Below, one piece after another: positions 1 through 12,080 of a stretch of 64,000 bases of DNA (the first letter of the stretch is position 1; the number at the start of each line of letters is the position of its first letter). Made by a program: the position numbers and the translations under genes. Location of the stretch: NCBI GenBank assembly GCA_033964015.1, contig CM066919.1, positions 14,363,646-14,427,645 of the forward strand. Direction: 5' to 3'. Source of the DNA: Scolanthus callimorphus (lineage: Eukaryota > Cnidaria > Anthozoa > Actiniaria > Edwardsiidae). Below the pieces are notes generated by a model. The model did no database searches and was not told where the DNA came from. It saw nothing but the letters and a program-made list of their open reading frames with translations.

Positions 1-33
1 GACCTTGCTTGAGAATTCCACAGCTGCTGAAAA

Positions 34-239
34 CAATAGACCTCTTTCAATTGGGCGTAATGTTGTCCCATTTCAGATCACCTGGCATTCCTATGAGTAT
101 TCTTTCTTTCTTTTTTTCTGGAACACACTGAAGGATAATATATGAATATGGAAGCAACCCAATAAAGAAAGATTATTCAGATGAATGTCACATGATCTGA
201 AATGGGACAACATTACGCCCAAGCAAAAGAGGTCTATTG
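34..239. repeat. Palindromic MITE, copy 1
   Basis: Inverted repeats of about 45 bp (CAATAGACCTCTTT..., GTTGTCCCATTTCAGATCA at the left; the complement TGATCTGAAATGGGACAAC...AAAGAGGTCTATTG at the right) enclose an unrelated AT-rich centre. There is no coding capacity. A second member of the family lies at 56572-56769, so this is a dispersed element and not a chance palindrome. The superfamily is not assigned because I could not fix a target duplication. Confidence 0.75.
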
Positions 240-628
240 GGCCTAACATGAAAAAAATATGTTGCATTATCGGGCTGACACCAAGTTAAGCTTACAAGAA
301 ATCGGCCCAACAAATGACAGCATGTAAATCAGCCATAAGATCATTGATTTAGTAAACTTTTCAATTTTCTTCAAAATTAGGCATTTTTACAGTAGTTTTA
401 GTGGAAACTACGTTGCAACAGTGAATGGCATTTCTTGTATTACCTCCATTAAATGGCCAACATCTATAAAGGGGCCACTTGGCTTGGTCCTGAGGGTGAT
501 CACTTAATAGAGGTAGCACTGTACATGTAAGTAGCTTAAAAGGAGACAAAATGGCAACTATTTTTGCAAACGAGCCCTCAAACATTTCCCCAGTATTTGC
601 CATATTTCATCTTCTTCCTTTATTTCAG
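240..628. other. Intron, nothing recognised
   Basis: AT-rich sequence between the MITE and the first rabaptin exon, ending in the tract tttatttcag that serves as splice acceptor. The open frame on the - strand here has no recognisable feature. Confidence 0.5.
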
Positions 629-864
629 AGGCTGTCAAAGAAGCGAGGACACAGGCTGCCCAACAGTATGAGCTAGAACGACATTCTCTGATTACAGCCA
701 ATCAAAAATTAGACTCCCAGAATAAAGAATTTCAATCTAAGCTGTCCCATGATGGGAGGGGATTGAGTGTAATGTCTGTTATTAATGATGCTGTGACTGG
801 TGTGGTCAAGAAGACTTCATCATCATCTGCTAGTGATGAAACCTTGGAAGATGGCATGAAAAAG
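629..864 (+). CDS. RABEP: Rabaptin (Rab5 effector) internal exon A
   Basis: The exon is bounded by tatttcag| at 628 and |gtaggc at 865. An alternative acceptor two bases later would make the upstream intron phase 0; the downstream junction is phase 0. The frame from 631 encodes 78 residues rich in E, K, Q and S, starting EAVKEARTQAAQQYELERHS and ending SASDETLEDGMKK. Joined to exons B and C it reads ...LEDGMKK|AQQDADAWKAIVVPLEK|DNETLKAKL... From memory of vertebrate rabaptin-5 this matches the segment reading LENEMKKAQEDAEKLRSVVM onward, with no gap. Rabaptins are coiled-coil effectors that bind GTP-loaded Rab5 and the exchange factor Rabex-5 on early endosomes. I see the frame, splice sites and motif match; orthology is an inference. 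Confidence 0.8.
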
Positions 865-1361
865 GTAGGCTAATTTGAAATCTTGGGTCAGTCATTTATG
901 TCTTCTTTAGTTGTGGAGGGAGAGGGGGCATACGAATGCCTACCCTTGAGAAGTCCATAGGGTTAGGCCAATTAATCTTAGTTTTCCGGGAGTAAAGATA
1001 CAAAATTTCCAAACAAACAATATATTTTGCAAGGAGTGATAAAACTACTCGGAAGATTGTGTCCAACCATCCAGAGTTCAGCAGGATTTTCCCAATTATT
1101 TTGCTTGAAATTCCTGATTCCTGACACAACCTCGATCGGGATACTAAAATCCCAATTTTAGAGATTTAGATGGCTTAAATCCTGACTTTTGAGATTTTGA
1201 TGGCTTTTTCCACCGAGTACCAAGCCCATAAATATTTCTGATGATTCTTACGAACAGAACATGATGAAATCATTAAAATAAATAAATTATCCATTTCTAG
1301 GCTTTTTCAAAAGTTGGTCACCTGCCCGAAAGTCGCGAACATGCAGCAAATCAGTTACCCA

Positions 1362-1397
1362 CTTTTTTTTTTTTTTTTTGGGGGGGGGGGGGGGGGG
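1362..1397. repeat. Homopolymer T17-G18 junction
   Basis: A run of T directly followed by a run of G, within an intron stretch (865-1440) in which I see nothing else. It is prone to sequencing and assembly error. Confidence 0.9.
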
Positions 1398-1446
1398 AGG
1401 GGAGGTTGACTCGCTCGTCTGGCGCAAAAATTCCGAAGTCTCTAAG

Positions 1447-1584
1447 GCCTACGGCAAACGCCGAACTTCAGCCGCTCTTCTTCTGTTGAACCTTCCTCTG
1501 CCGCTTCATTATACTTTATAATCAATACATTTCTATTGTTTTGTATTGGAACGGTGCCACTATGGCAAGGCGTTTGCCGTAGGC
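1447..1584. mobile_element. 138-bp MITE with 5-bp target duplication
   Basis: Terminal inverted repeats GCCTACGGCAAACGCC / GGCGTTTGCCGTAGGC enclose a short AT-rich core. The flanks are CTAAG at 1442-1446 and CTAAG at 1585-1589, a 5-bp target duplication. It is non-coding. The superfamily is uncertain. Confidence 0.75.
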
Positions 1585-1739
1585 CTAAGTTGGACACTCT
1601 GGATGGAGGAGCAGAAAAAAAAACCCACTACATTGTGTTGCCATAGGTTACGCGAGCTTAAGCATGACTCCATTTTGCATTTGGAAATTTTTAATTTAAA
1701 AGAGGAGTGAGGTTTTTGTTTTCAAGACCTTAGTTAGCC

Positions 1740-2240
1740 TTATCCAGCTTCATTACATGCCACCGTGCAGGATTAACCGTCACAATTGACACAGGAATTG
1801 TCACAACTCAAGCCAAAACACATTCTTTGACATTAAATTGATCTTGACAAGGACTTTACCCCGGCGATGTAAGAATCTATCGCTTCGTTGAACAAGAGTA
1901 TCCAAAGACCCATTCGCTGTTGTTAGATTGTTAATAATAATAATAATAATAATAATCGTTTATTATTCCTCTTGCAGTTAAGACTGAATTACAGGAATAG
2001 GTCATACATTAATACTAACATCGAAAATATTATAATAAATACACACGCCAGGACGAAAGACAAGTTACAATAAATCCAAACAGTACTTTGAAGTTATTCA
2101 TCTTTACGCTATTTGGTTGTATCCAGTCTGTGACGTCAGTTGTGAGGTTCTTACACCGGGGTAAAGCCTTGACAAGACCTTGCATGTGAACCTTACTGGC
2201 TATCATTGTTCTATGAACCATTTCTTCTGTTATGGACTAC
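1740..2240. repeat. Diverged inverted-repeat element with (TAA)n core
   Basis: The segment near 1843-1876 (TTGACAAGGACTTTACCCCGG) is repeated in inverse near 2148-2180 (CCGGGGTAAAGCCTTGACAAG). Between them is a (TAATAA)n microsatellite at about 1930-1957. It looks like an old MITE; the ends are not defined. Confidence 0.5.
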
Positions 2241-3324
2241 TCTGGTAAGTACAAAGTGCGAGCCATGAATTGCGAGGCGTGCAAGTCATGCGAGCCATGC
2301 GAGCCATTTTTGTCAGATTTAATATAATTTTAATCTGCAAAAATAGCTCACCTATTTTTACCTTGCCTCGTTGAACATAATAAAATTCAGAAATGGTTGT
2401 AAAACCTGTACTAGAATGCTTGGCGGGTTGTCGGGGGCGCCATTGTTTTAAGAGACTCATGATCAGTCGCCTGCTGATGGGAGTAGCACAGGGTGCCCTA
2501 TGGTCAACTAATGCGAATTTTACCCACGAGAAGTCAAACTCCCAAAATGAAATCCTGTCATAGCGCCTCCTGATTGGTAATGACGACGGCTTTTGTGTAC
2601 GTATTTTCGCTCCTTGACTGGTTTAAAAAAATCAATATAAATCAGTCCAAAAATAATCAAATAACTGTTCTGGGTCAATCCGTACTTCTATGAATTGTGA
2701 GCCAGGATTTCAGAAAAAAATGCGTGTAGGTTGGATCGGGAGTAGGTGAGGTGTCGATCTAGTGTTTTTTATCTAATCTTTTCAACGTAGATACTATGGA
2801 CAAGAACGACGCGGATGATGACGTCATGAGGCCCCACCCATAGTCACGTAGCCCACAACAGAAAAACGAGTTTGAAAAATGTCTGTTGACAAAAGTTTTG
2901 CAGAAAAATATTTTAATGACTATTTTCTAAAACTTCACGCATCGGAGCGGAAGCTAACTTTTGAGCTACCAAGAAATGGCGAAGTGCTTCGGAAAACACA
3001 TATTTGCTAATAACTATCGCATTTCACACACAAAAAAAATCCGTGCGCTAAGTTTTTGAAAATGGTAAAGTCAAAATGTTCAACAAAGTTGTTTTAGTCG
3101 CGCAGAAACGGCTTTTTTGGGGTCCCAAAAGTGAATTTATTTTTTCGCTAAAAGCACGTAAAAATGGCATTTCTTTTTAAAAAATGGCAAAAGATGACAT
3201 TTCTCTTTTGGAAAAGAATAGAAAAAGGAAATGCCAACTGAAATAGTCATCGATGACGTCATACCACTTGACCATGCAGTTGCACCCCCTTGTCACAAAG
3301 ACAACTTTACTTAATTTTCACTTT
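2241..3324. other. Intron without genes; short local repeats
   Basis: Around 2262-2305 the motif gcgagccat is reiterated in imperfect tandem, and a related inverted block lies at 16877-16921. From about 3240 there is one partial unit of the CRE-type repeat described at 33.2-34.4 kb. No coding feature is supported. Confidence 0.45.
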
Positions 3325-5600
3325 TCACTTTGGACCAGACATCCGTTGGTTTTCGGTTTTCTACAACGAAATCTCAAGTTGCGTGACAAACAATGGTTTC
3401 GCATCAGAGTTCTTTTCTTTACAGAGAGGAGTCAGACAGGGATGGCCTTTATCAGGAACTTTATTTGTCGTTGCAATTGAACTACTGGCATGTGCCTTAC
3501 AGCATTCTTCTAAGATTGAAGGTATCCAAGTAGATAATTGTGAGATAAAATATACAATGTACGCTGATGACTTGACAGTCTTTCTCACAAAACTCGGAAT
3601 CAGGACAACAGTTATTTGAACTCCTGGAAAAGTTCAGACAAGTATCTGGTCTCGAGATAAACATGAATAAAACGGAAGCCCTCTAGCTAGGAAGTGAAAA
3701 GAATAACCCTAATACACCTCTCAATGTAAATTGGCCAAAATCACCTGTCATTGCACTCGGCTGCGCTTTTCCTATTCGATAAATGGCAGTGCACCGATAA
3801 ATTTTGAGGAAAAAGCTAAGCATTTTGAGAATGTGATCCATATTTGGAAACAGAGGAATCAAACGTTAATTGGTAAAATCAACATTGTTAAAACTCTCTC
3901 TCTAAGTTGACCTACTGCACAAGCGCCTTGCATGTGCCTTCGGGCTTCGGCAAGGGAGTAGATGAACTTATTTTTAATTTTATATGGGATGACAAGCCTC
4001 CCAAAATAAAGCGCTCAACAATCATAGGCGAAAAACGAAAAGGCGGTTTAGGCATGATTAATTTCAACATATTCGAAGCATCATTAAAATTAACATGGGT
4101 CAAACGTTTATTAGATGATTCTCTTGCGCCTTGGAAAGTGATTCCGCTTTTTCTTCTTAAGAAATTCGGCGGACAATTTCTTTTTTACTGTGACTTTACC
4201 GTCCTTATACTTAATTTGAAGGATAATACCTCTATTCCCCCTTTTTATGTCGATATTTTAAAACGCTGGTCAGCATTGAAAAACGAACAGTCATCTAACA
4301 AAAGTTATAATCAAATAATATGGAACAACAAAAATATTACAATAGGTGGAAATTCTTTCTTTTTTAGAGACTGGTATCAAGCAGGTATTGTGTATATCCG
4401 TAATCTTTATAATTTAGAAGGCAAACTGATTCCAGCAAATAAACTCATAGACGACTTTGAACTTAAGTGCAATATATTTACAGTGATAAAACTTTACGAT
4501 GCCGTCTTTAGTTACTTGAACTTAATCCATGCAAAAAGTTTAAATGCATCAGAATCTGAAACTAAGGACCTCGCTAAACTGTCATGCGCCGCTTTTAGGA
4601 AACTCTTACTGTCGCAAGTGTTTGTCCCACCAACCGCTGAACCGAACCTCATGACAATTGCTAATGAAGGTGAATTAGAAAGTATTTACTTGCTTCCTTT
4701 TAATGTGACATCAGAAACCTTCCTATGCGCATTTCAATATAAGATTATACACCCGAGGGGGGGACTCCCATATTTTTGGGGCGGGGGTGCTCGTCGTACC
4801 TTTTAGGGTTTAAAATCAGGCCTCTGGTACCTTTTAGGGGTAAAATTCGAAAACGTGTATTTTTTTCGAGATAGGTACCTCTTAGAGGTCCGTTCTAGCA
4901 AATCAAGCAAATTACACTTGTTGGTAGCTTGAATTTCAGACGTATTTTCCCTTGTAAAAAATACGAGAGAAAATTACGAGGGAAAATACGTCTTGGTGGT
5001 ACCTTTTAGGGGTCAAAATCAACTAAGCAACGCCATGTTTGGTACCTTTTAGGGGTAAAATCGAAAGTTCCCGACGAGCACCCCCACCCCAAAAATATGG
5101 GAGTCCCCCCGGGATTATACATAATATTTTACCCTCTCAACAATTGCTGCATAAAATGAGTATAGCAGACTCCTTTTTGCAATACATGTTTCGTTTTTCA
5201 TAACCTAGAACACATGTTTGTTAACTGCCGAAACGTAATCAATTTTTGGGACCTTTTTCTGAAATGGTTTAGAGATAAAGCTAGATTTGCTAATCAAACT
5301 TCCGTGTAAGGATATTTTATTCGGTTACCAAACATCAAACAAAAAGTTTAAAGGGCTCAATCATTGTATCATTATCGCAAATTATGTCATTTTTAAAGCT
5401 ACCAGAATGAAACTCTGCCACGCTTTGAAGCCTTTATTTCCTTGTTAAATGAAAAAGTACACATCGAGAAAAGGATCGCTTTAAAAAACTTTACAATGAA
5501 TTCATTTAAAAGTAAGTGGTTTTTTCTTTGATAAAAGGTTAAATATAGGATTATTGTGTGTCTGTGGGTACTGTTCGTGTTTGAAAATGTCCTAATACAG
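3325..5600 (+). pseudogene. Decayed Tx1/L1-like LINE, reverse transcriptase and C-terminal region
   Basis: The frame from about 3325 reads FGPDIRWFSVFYNEISSC, then RGVRQGWPLSGTLF and the catalytic box YADDLTVF, the order of RT motifs in an L1/Tx1-type reverse transcriptase. The frame is lost near 3619. The stretch LLEKFRQVSGLEINMNKTEAL continues in another frame and meets a stop near 3685. A third frame, 3907-4743, carries the C-terminal region with FIWDDKPPKIKRSTIIG and KGGLGMINF, typical of L1/Tx1 ORF2. Coding similarity resumes after the MITE at 4752-5113 and fades near 5530-5600. The copy is 5'-truncated and clearly inactive. Confidence 0.85.
4752..5113. mobile_element. hAT-type palindromic MITE inserted in the LINE
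   Basis: It begins CCCGAGGGGGGGACTCCCA and ends with the inverse TGGGAGTCCCCCCGGG, followed inward by GGGGTGCTCGTCG and its complement. ATTATACA is present on both sides (4744-4751 and 5114-5121), an exact 8-bp target duplication as expected for hAT elements. Removing the element restores the LINE reading frame across the junction (FQYKIIHNIL). Sister elements are at 43249-43594 and 54383-54757. Confidence 0.9.
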
Positions 5601-6466
5601 ATTATTTTATTGTATATTGATTTGAAATAGAAATAAAAGTAGAAGTGGGAAAAAAACAATTTTGGTTGTCTGAGGTTCATCCCTTACCAAGATATATACC
5701 TTTTCTCGTGTAGATAGATTCAAAACAGGCTGCCTTCGCCTCTGATTGGTTCGATTTTTGCCTTCAATTGTTACTTTCGCAGTCTACACTTTGGGTGTAA
5801 ATTTGCATAACCATTGTCCGTTGCCATTTGCCATTTTTAGCTTGACAACCGATGACGCTTTGATCCCAAAAATACTGAAACATGAACATCAAACTCCTGC
5901 GCTCATCGCTAATATTTTGAAGGAAACAAAATGCCAAAACGAGCAAGTATAAGGGTTGAGCTATCGCATCACCGCAATATAAATTACGAACGTGTACGCA
6001 TTCACACCAATAATATTTAGTGATAAGAACAGCGTCGACTAAATTCTGATTTTTTGTACAATATGTTAAGAATAGACTGCAGAGCTGAGATTTACAGGAA
6101 AGCTTCAGTTACTATTCTTGTCCAACTGTTGAAAATTTGAAATAATAACTCCTCCGCTTTCGCAAAATTTTGAGGGGAACTGGACACGCACTATTTTTAG
6201 CGGTGTTCAGCCGCGAAGCACAGTTAACTTTGTACCTGAATATCGCAGGAGAAAACAAAACACCAATGAAATCTCTGTGACATTTTATCCAATATCCTTT
6301 GTAGAATATCTCAAGCCGTTACGATTACCACAACTGTTTTTGTACAAAGTAGGATTATTCCGTATAGAAAACACATGACAAAAGTTCGCCTTTGCGTCTA
6401 AAATAATTTCTGTACACATCGACAGAAACACCGAAAATCCCGAAATACATCATTTGAGAGTCCTCC

Positions 6467-6751
6467 ATTACCACTGTATGCATTGCTACGCGACCTCAAA
6501 ATTCACGGTTGCGATTTGCGATTCTCAGCAAAGGAATTGTAATGTCTTTTTTTCTTGAGTCAGAAAGTTCATAATTCTAGGACAGAAAGCAAAAGGATAG
6601 CTTACAATTATTTTAATTGATTTTACAATTAATGTCGACCCACCGAAGTAGCCGAATCCAACGTTTTAGTTTTGATTGACGGCTAAAAATCGCCAATCGC
6701 CCATCGCAACAGTGAATTTTGAGGTCGCGTAGCAATGCATACAGTGGTAAT
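6467..6751. mobile_element. 285-bp palindromic MITE
   Basis: Ends ATTACCACTGTATGCATTGC and its exact complement GCAATGCATACAGTGGTAAT, with the inverted repeat continuing inward through CGCGACCTCAAAATTCAC. It is non-coding and lies within the interrupted left arm of the 5.7-16.1 kb structure. Confidence 0.8.
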
Positions 6752-7109
6752 AAACTATTCGTATACGAATTTGTACCTTTTAGACTTTACTGCACCAAGG
6801 AATAAGAGACCAAATACTTAACAATTATTCGCCGAAGGCGAAGTGACGAATAGACGAATAGACGAATGGACTATTCGCCACTATTCACTGAGCCTGAGGA
6901 GAATAATTGTTTTAGTATATACTACACGGAACACTCCAAAAAATATCCGAACGACACTAAATGTGGCATTTGCCGACATTTTGTAGACTCTTTCTGTATG
7001 CGTGACGTTTGTCACGCACGTGACATTACGTCAGACTTCACTACAAGCATTCGGCCACTGAACACATGGTGGAAACTTGCTGCTGTTTTAGAGAAGCAAA
7101 AACGCTAGA

Positions 7110-7440
7110 AAACACTTGTAGTTTAAATTAACCTTAGAAAGACGACTATTTACAACATTATACACTGGATTTCCAGGGACAACTGACTGGATAAATTTCT
7201 TACAAGGTATAGCTCTTCTGTCTGACAGTAAAACGATTCCGGCTGCTTTCAAGGATTCAGAGTAAGACAGACCAGGGTAAATTATGGTAAGAGCCCGTTT
7301 TTGGACTTTTTCTATGGCCTGGGACAGATATTGTGGGAGGTCCGCACACCCCGGAGGACGCATATTCTAAAATTGGTCTTATAAGCGAGCTTTTACGATT
7401 TACTGTCCCTTCCAACCTACAGGTACATGTAAATGTTCGG
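7110..7440 (-). pseudogene. LINE 3'-end fragment (non-LTR retrotransposon C-terminus)
   Basis: The minus-strand frame reads LPQYLSQAIEKVQKRALTII, YPGLSYSESLKAAGI, LSDRRAIPCKKF. This is the characteristic post-RT tail of several LINE families (pattern LPQYLS..IE.IQKRAL.II..G..Y). The preceding LIRPILEYASSGV lies in another frame, so there is a frameshift near 7365. Inverted copies of the motif TAGTATATACTACACGG near 6912 and 7818 suggest that the fragment sits inside a separate inverted-repeat element. Confidence 0.7.
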
Positions 7441-8631
7441 CAAAGTAGATATGTTTTCGACAAAATTGCCTTAATTAATATGTTGTTGTGAATGTAATTC
7501 GTCTCTCAAAAGTGCCGTGAACGAATCATCTATCTCTGTGATTCCGAAGAACTGAAAAACAAGAACAGCACATTTTCGAAGTTCAAGAAATACATTCTCT
7601 CTCTGATTCACCTTGAAAAATTAAAGAGACAACATAAGTTAATTGAGAAGGATTTTTCCGTTGCATTTCGAATCAGATAGTTCCTTTAGAAAGTAAAAAT
7701 ATCCGAACCACTTGCACTGGGGCTTCTCAATCTCGGGATAATGCTTTCGATCTCGGAATATTGTGGCATTAACCCGATATAGCGAACCAATCAAAACGCG
7801 CGATCTATGGAGGTTCCCGTGTAGTATATACTAAAAATATTTATCGTGTGCCTGGCTACGACTGAATTTTGATCTTGATCAGATGTCAGTTTCGCACGAA
7901 CGAATAACACGACAGTGCATTCCAGCGTGCTTCAAATGACAACTCAGCGAGGAAAGGGGATGAAGAATGAACCATATTTTTCTCGGACTTTTTATGTCGG
8001 AAGTGCATAACAATGTACAGTAACATAAAGAATATACTTTTAACCATCCGACAAGGACTTATTTTGGAAGAATGACATTAATATTCAAGCAGAAAAAAAT
8101 CTATTTATTAAGTTATTTATTTTTATGCTAAACAGCCAGTTTATGCTAATTTTATTCAATGAAACGTTTCGGTCGGCTGGACATTTAAAATAAGCGAAGA
8201 ATACTCACGCGTCATTGACCGCGACATGCTGTGTTTTGAATTCTTCGTTAGTGTGACAAGTTAAACTGCTTGTATGTCTTCCTAACTGTTCACCCAGAAC
8301 GCGATATACTTATATTCAGTGTACTGTTAATAAATCGGAGATCAGGCCTGATGAGAGGTATACAAGAACGTCCAAAACTTTCGATAAGGCTTTGTAATTT
8401 TCGACCTGACATTTTCACTAATCAAAGCCAAGGACGAAGGCAAAACTATTGATAACGACGAGGATTTCGACATCGTCTTCCGTCTGGAAAATCAACTACT
8501 AAGGTCGTAAATTGTTGTCACTTCTGTGCAATTTCCCCGAAACTGCAGTTGACATACCCGAAAAAACAACATAAATCTGGTCTCTAACATCTTTTAAATG
8601 TCAGCCTGTCCTAAATGCTCTCATTTGGTAA
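7441..8631. other. Non-coding insertion in the left arm
   Basis: AT-rich sequence that has no counterpart in the right arm at 15352-15600. No gene is recognised. It is the tail of the material that separates the two left-arm blocks. Confidence 0.4.
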
Positions 8632-9300
8632 TGCTCTTAAAGTGCCACTGAAACGAAATCTCACTTCTTGATTCCAACCCGCCAATTTGAAGATTGGCTA
8701 TAGTGCTTTCACTATGCTAAATATAAGAGGTTTTGAAAAAGAGGAACATTCAAAATTTTGATTCCGAAAACACCATTTTCGAGGTTTATTGGACGACATT
8801 TTTCAAGCGAGCGAAGAGCTCATTTACATAAAATAGCATCACATTAAAATTCAAGTTTCCAAATAAGGACGTGTGACGTCAACTGATGTACAAGCCAGCA
8901 AAACAACATGGCGGAGGGAACGAGGAATCGAGAGTGCAGTACGATTCTCTGCCGCTGGAGCTCTGTCTTGTACCACTATCAAGAATCGGACTGGATCACT
9001 TGCAAGAATAGAATGTGTACGAAGATGGAATCTGTGCATTTCTCTATGAAAGACTGAATTCGACGAGCAAAACCGAGGAAACAAGTCATCAAACGAACTC
9101 GCGCGCCTGGGCAAATGTAGAAACAAGCGGGTTTTGTTCGGTTCATTTATTGGACTTCAGTACTAAAGAAGTCGGATTATTTGTGTGGAATGGCAACCTC
9201 AAAGTGCATTTCAGCTCCTGGTTAAACACGAAAGGAAAACATTGCCTAAGTAAGTGTGAATTCCTACGCTGGAAGAACAGCCACACTCGGCCCTGACCAG

Positions 9301-10939
9301 TCGAGTAAACGCTTTTAAAACTTTTGTTCGTCTTTGTGGAATACATCAAGAGTTCACATTGTCGTTCCTTTGTTTTTCTGTCTGTAGATTGCAATAGTAT
9401 TGTCGCAATATTAACGAGAAATACATGTTTGTAGATGCCAGGCTTCTTGTATTTTTGTGTGCAATAATCTTACCTTGCAAACGCAAGCAAAAGTAGACAT
9501 TTTTATTTCATCTCCCGGAAGAATGCCATGAATGCCTCGAGTTATAAAGCTCTGGAGGTTTGCAGGTATGGTTTTAGTAGCCTTCAGTAAATTTTCAATT
9601 TTCATGTCCTAACCCACTATCCAGGAATTGTGATTTTGTACAGCTGCAGTAAACACCTGCATATAAGAACAGGCTGAAATTTGGCCAATAAAACCCTATT
9701 TTTATAAGAACAAGAGCAGCCTCAAAATTGTAACGGTTCTTATTTAATGGGAATAGTGTCGTAATTGCACCACATGTAAGTGTATGTTTGCTGTCATTTT
9801 AGGCTGATTCGTCTCTCAATCAGCCTGACCTCTGATATTGGGTGTTCTTATATTCAGATGTTTACTGTATCTAATCTCTAGGTACTGTATTTTCTCTCTT
9901 TGTGTCAAAACATTATATTTGCAATAGGCAATTCCAGAAAATATATGTACCCCGGGGACAGGTGGCACTTTGATCCCCTTCCCATGCATCCAGAATTTCA
10001 AAATGGCTTACACCACATGAATATAGAATTCCTGAGAGGTTAAACTAGCTTCCACCTTTTAGTACAGCAGATTGGTGCAGAATTTAGGTCGAATTGTGCA
10101 AATTAATGTTACAAGCATGAAATTTGGCACAATGACAGAGCTTTATACCCTATGTAGTCTTGATGCAAAAAACACGCCCAACGTGCATACTTTCCGTTTT
10201 GCAGAGGTGGAATTAATTATCTTAGATAAGAATAAAAGCCTGACTAAACGTTTTCCAAATTCTTCCAAACTTCACATAATGTTGAGATTGCATGCCCTTC
10301 AAGTTTAGGCAGACAAACCACACCCAATTGCGGTACTTACAGGTATTACAGTGACGAATGTAAGGGTTTACAAAAAATAAATTAAACATGATAGTTATTA
10401 TTGAAATCTTTTTGCAACCTATTACAGACAAATTACCTAGCACCTTCGCAGCTAACCACACGCCCAAAATGCCTGTATTTGGCACATTCAACGTCTTTTT
10501 CGGCTTTTGAGCTAAGAAAGAGACAGTAAAGATTTTAATTCGACTTTTCTTGCTTCAACTCTACCACTTCTTTTCGCAAGTACACTTTTCTATAGGAAAA
10601 TGTTCTTTCATATAACTTTTCGAACGGTTTTCCACACAATGCAAGACCTCACCAACTATGTGCACCCACTAGCCCGCCAGCTAGCGTAGAAGAAAAAAAG
10701 GTTGCCTAAAAAATAAACGTTGTCATGTACTGCTTTCTAGCAATTCAATATCCTTTTGGTAAGATGTTACTTTTGAAGCATGTTTTAATGTCTGCTATCA
10801 GGCGAAGGGAGGCGAGGGGTGAACTGAAATGTACAATCCACTAAAATAACTGTATCTCTGTGTATCTAAAAATCATTTCACATTCTTTCTTCTGAAAGCA
10901 AACGTTTCTTGTAGCGAGTGCATCAATATTTAGTTCCAC
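9301..10939. other. Inner region with diverged inverted repeat
   Basis: About 9920-10150 (gcaataggcaattccagaaaatatatg ... cagcagattggtgcagaatt in outline) matches the complement of 12540-12780. The rest is anonymous and no gene is supported. Confidence 0.45.
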
Positions 10940-12040
10940 TATCCCTATATTCAACTTTGGTGACCTAAGTTCCTGCGACAAGTCGGACCTCACAGGATGG
11001 CTGGAGATGGTTGCCCGTATTGTTCATAGTGAGCTCCCTGAAGTCATTGCAGTCGTGATTGACGGAGCCGCCGTTGTAATTATGCTAAAAGAAGAGAACC
11101 GTAAGACGTAAAAGCACTACGCAAATATCGTTTGTTTATTCTTTATGTGCGCCATTACTAGCAAACAACATGAAGAAGATAGACATTGCGTGAGACGTGG
11201 CAACAACAGTCCCAAGCTAGGCACAAGAGATAAACGAGGTCAAGGAATAAGAAGACGAGCAGAACCTCGAGAGCCATATCACACATATCCCTAGATTGAC
11301 CTCTCTGATCGTTCCAAGACAAACTGCTCTGTCAGAGCATAAGAAAGAGTCGTACCAGTATAAAGATTTAGGGAATACAGTGCAACGAGAATGCAAATCA
11401 TCTAAAGCTAAATACTATACTCGCAAAGTGTCAGCTCTGACGTTACCCATTGGTACAAAGAGGTCAAGTCCTTGAGTGGCAGCACTGACTCATGTGGTTG
11501 GTGGAAGCAGATGGTTGACGATGATGTTCCTTCCATCCAGGAATTATGCGAGAGCTCACTTCAATGTGTTCTTGTATGACCAGACATCAAGCATCGTCAG
11601 TTCTACTAACTGAAATTCGGAGCCAGTCCCCAAGGGCTCCTAATCACCCCTGGTAGGGCTCACAGCTCTGTAGCATCAAAGTGAAAAAATTCTCTGGCCC
11701 TCGGACCCAGCCCCAAACATCGTATGCAAGGAGTAAACCTTTAAGTGGCAAGGGCGGACATGTTTCCCAGAAGACCAAAGATGGATGTGATACCTACTGG
11801 GGAGAAGTATCCCATATAGCCATCAGAGTTGGGATGGCGAAAAAGCCATCATGTAATAAATGCTGAACCAACAATCTGGACCATACTCCCGAGATCTCTA
11901 CAACGTGTAAGCTACTCGTGCAATGCGGCTGTCAACCTGATAAGGGGTGTCGAGGGCGCTGTAAATGTGTCAAAGCACGTCCTCAATGCACTGCCATGTG
12001 CAAGTACAGAAGAGGTTACGAACGACAGTAAGACTAAGTT
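10940..12040 (+). pseudogene. Degenerate cnidarian repeat protein with Cys-rich C-terminus
   Basis: Near 11055 one frame reads VVIDGAAVVIMLK, then after a stop KHYANIV and later GTRDKRGQGIRRRAEP. Near 11830 another frame gives GWRKSHH and WTILP, followed near 11900-12030 by LVQCGCQPDKGCRGRCKCVK and ARPQCTAMCK. That cysteine spacing resembles a CXC-like motif. From memory these blocks occur in this order in an abundant uncharacterised family of cnidarian genomes. Stops and frameshifts show a dead copy. A stretch near 11455-11560 (HWYKEVKSLSG...GWWKQMVDDDV) instead looks like a LINE linker between endonuclease and RT, implying a nested fragment. Family naming is inference. Confidence 0.4.
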
Positions 12041-12080
12041 AATGTTCATTGTTGGTTTAGGACTTCATAATATTTAGACT

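Noticed and set aside
9015..9296. 93-codon frame conserved in both arms (also 14702-15144)
   Set aside because: Conservation is explained by the inverted repeat itself; both strands are equally open and no motif is present.
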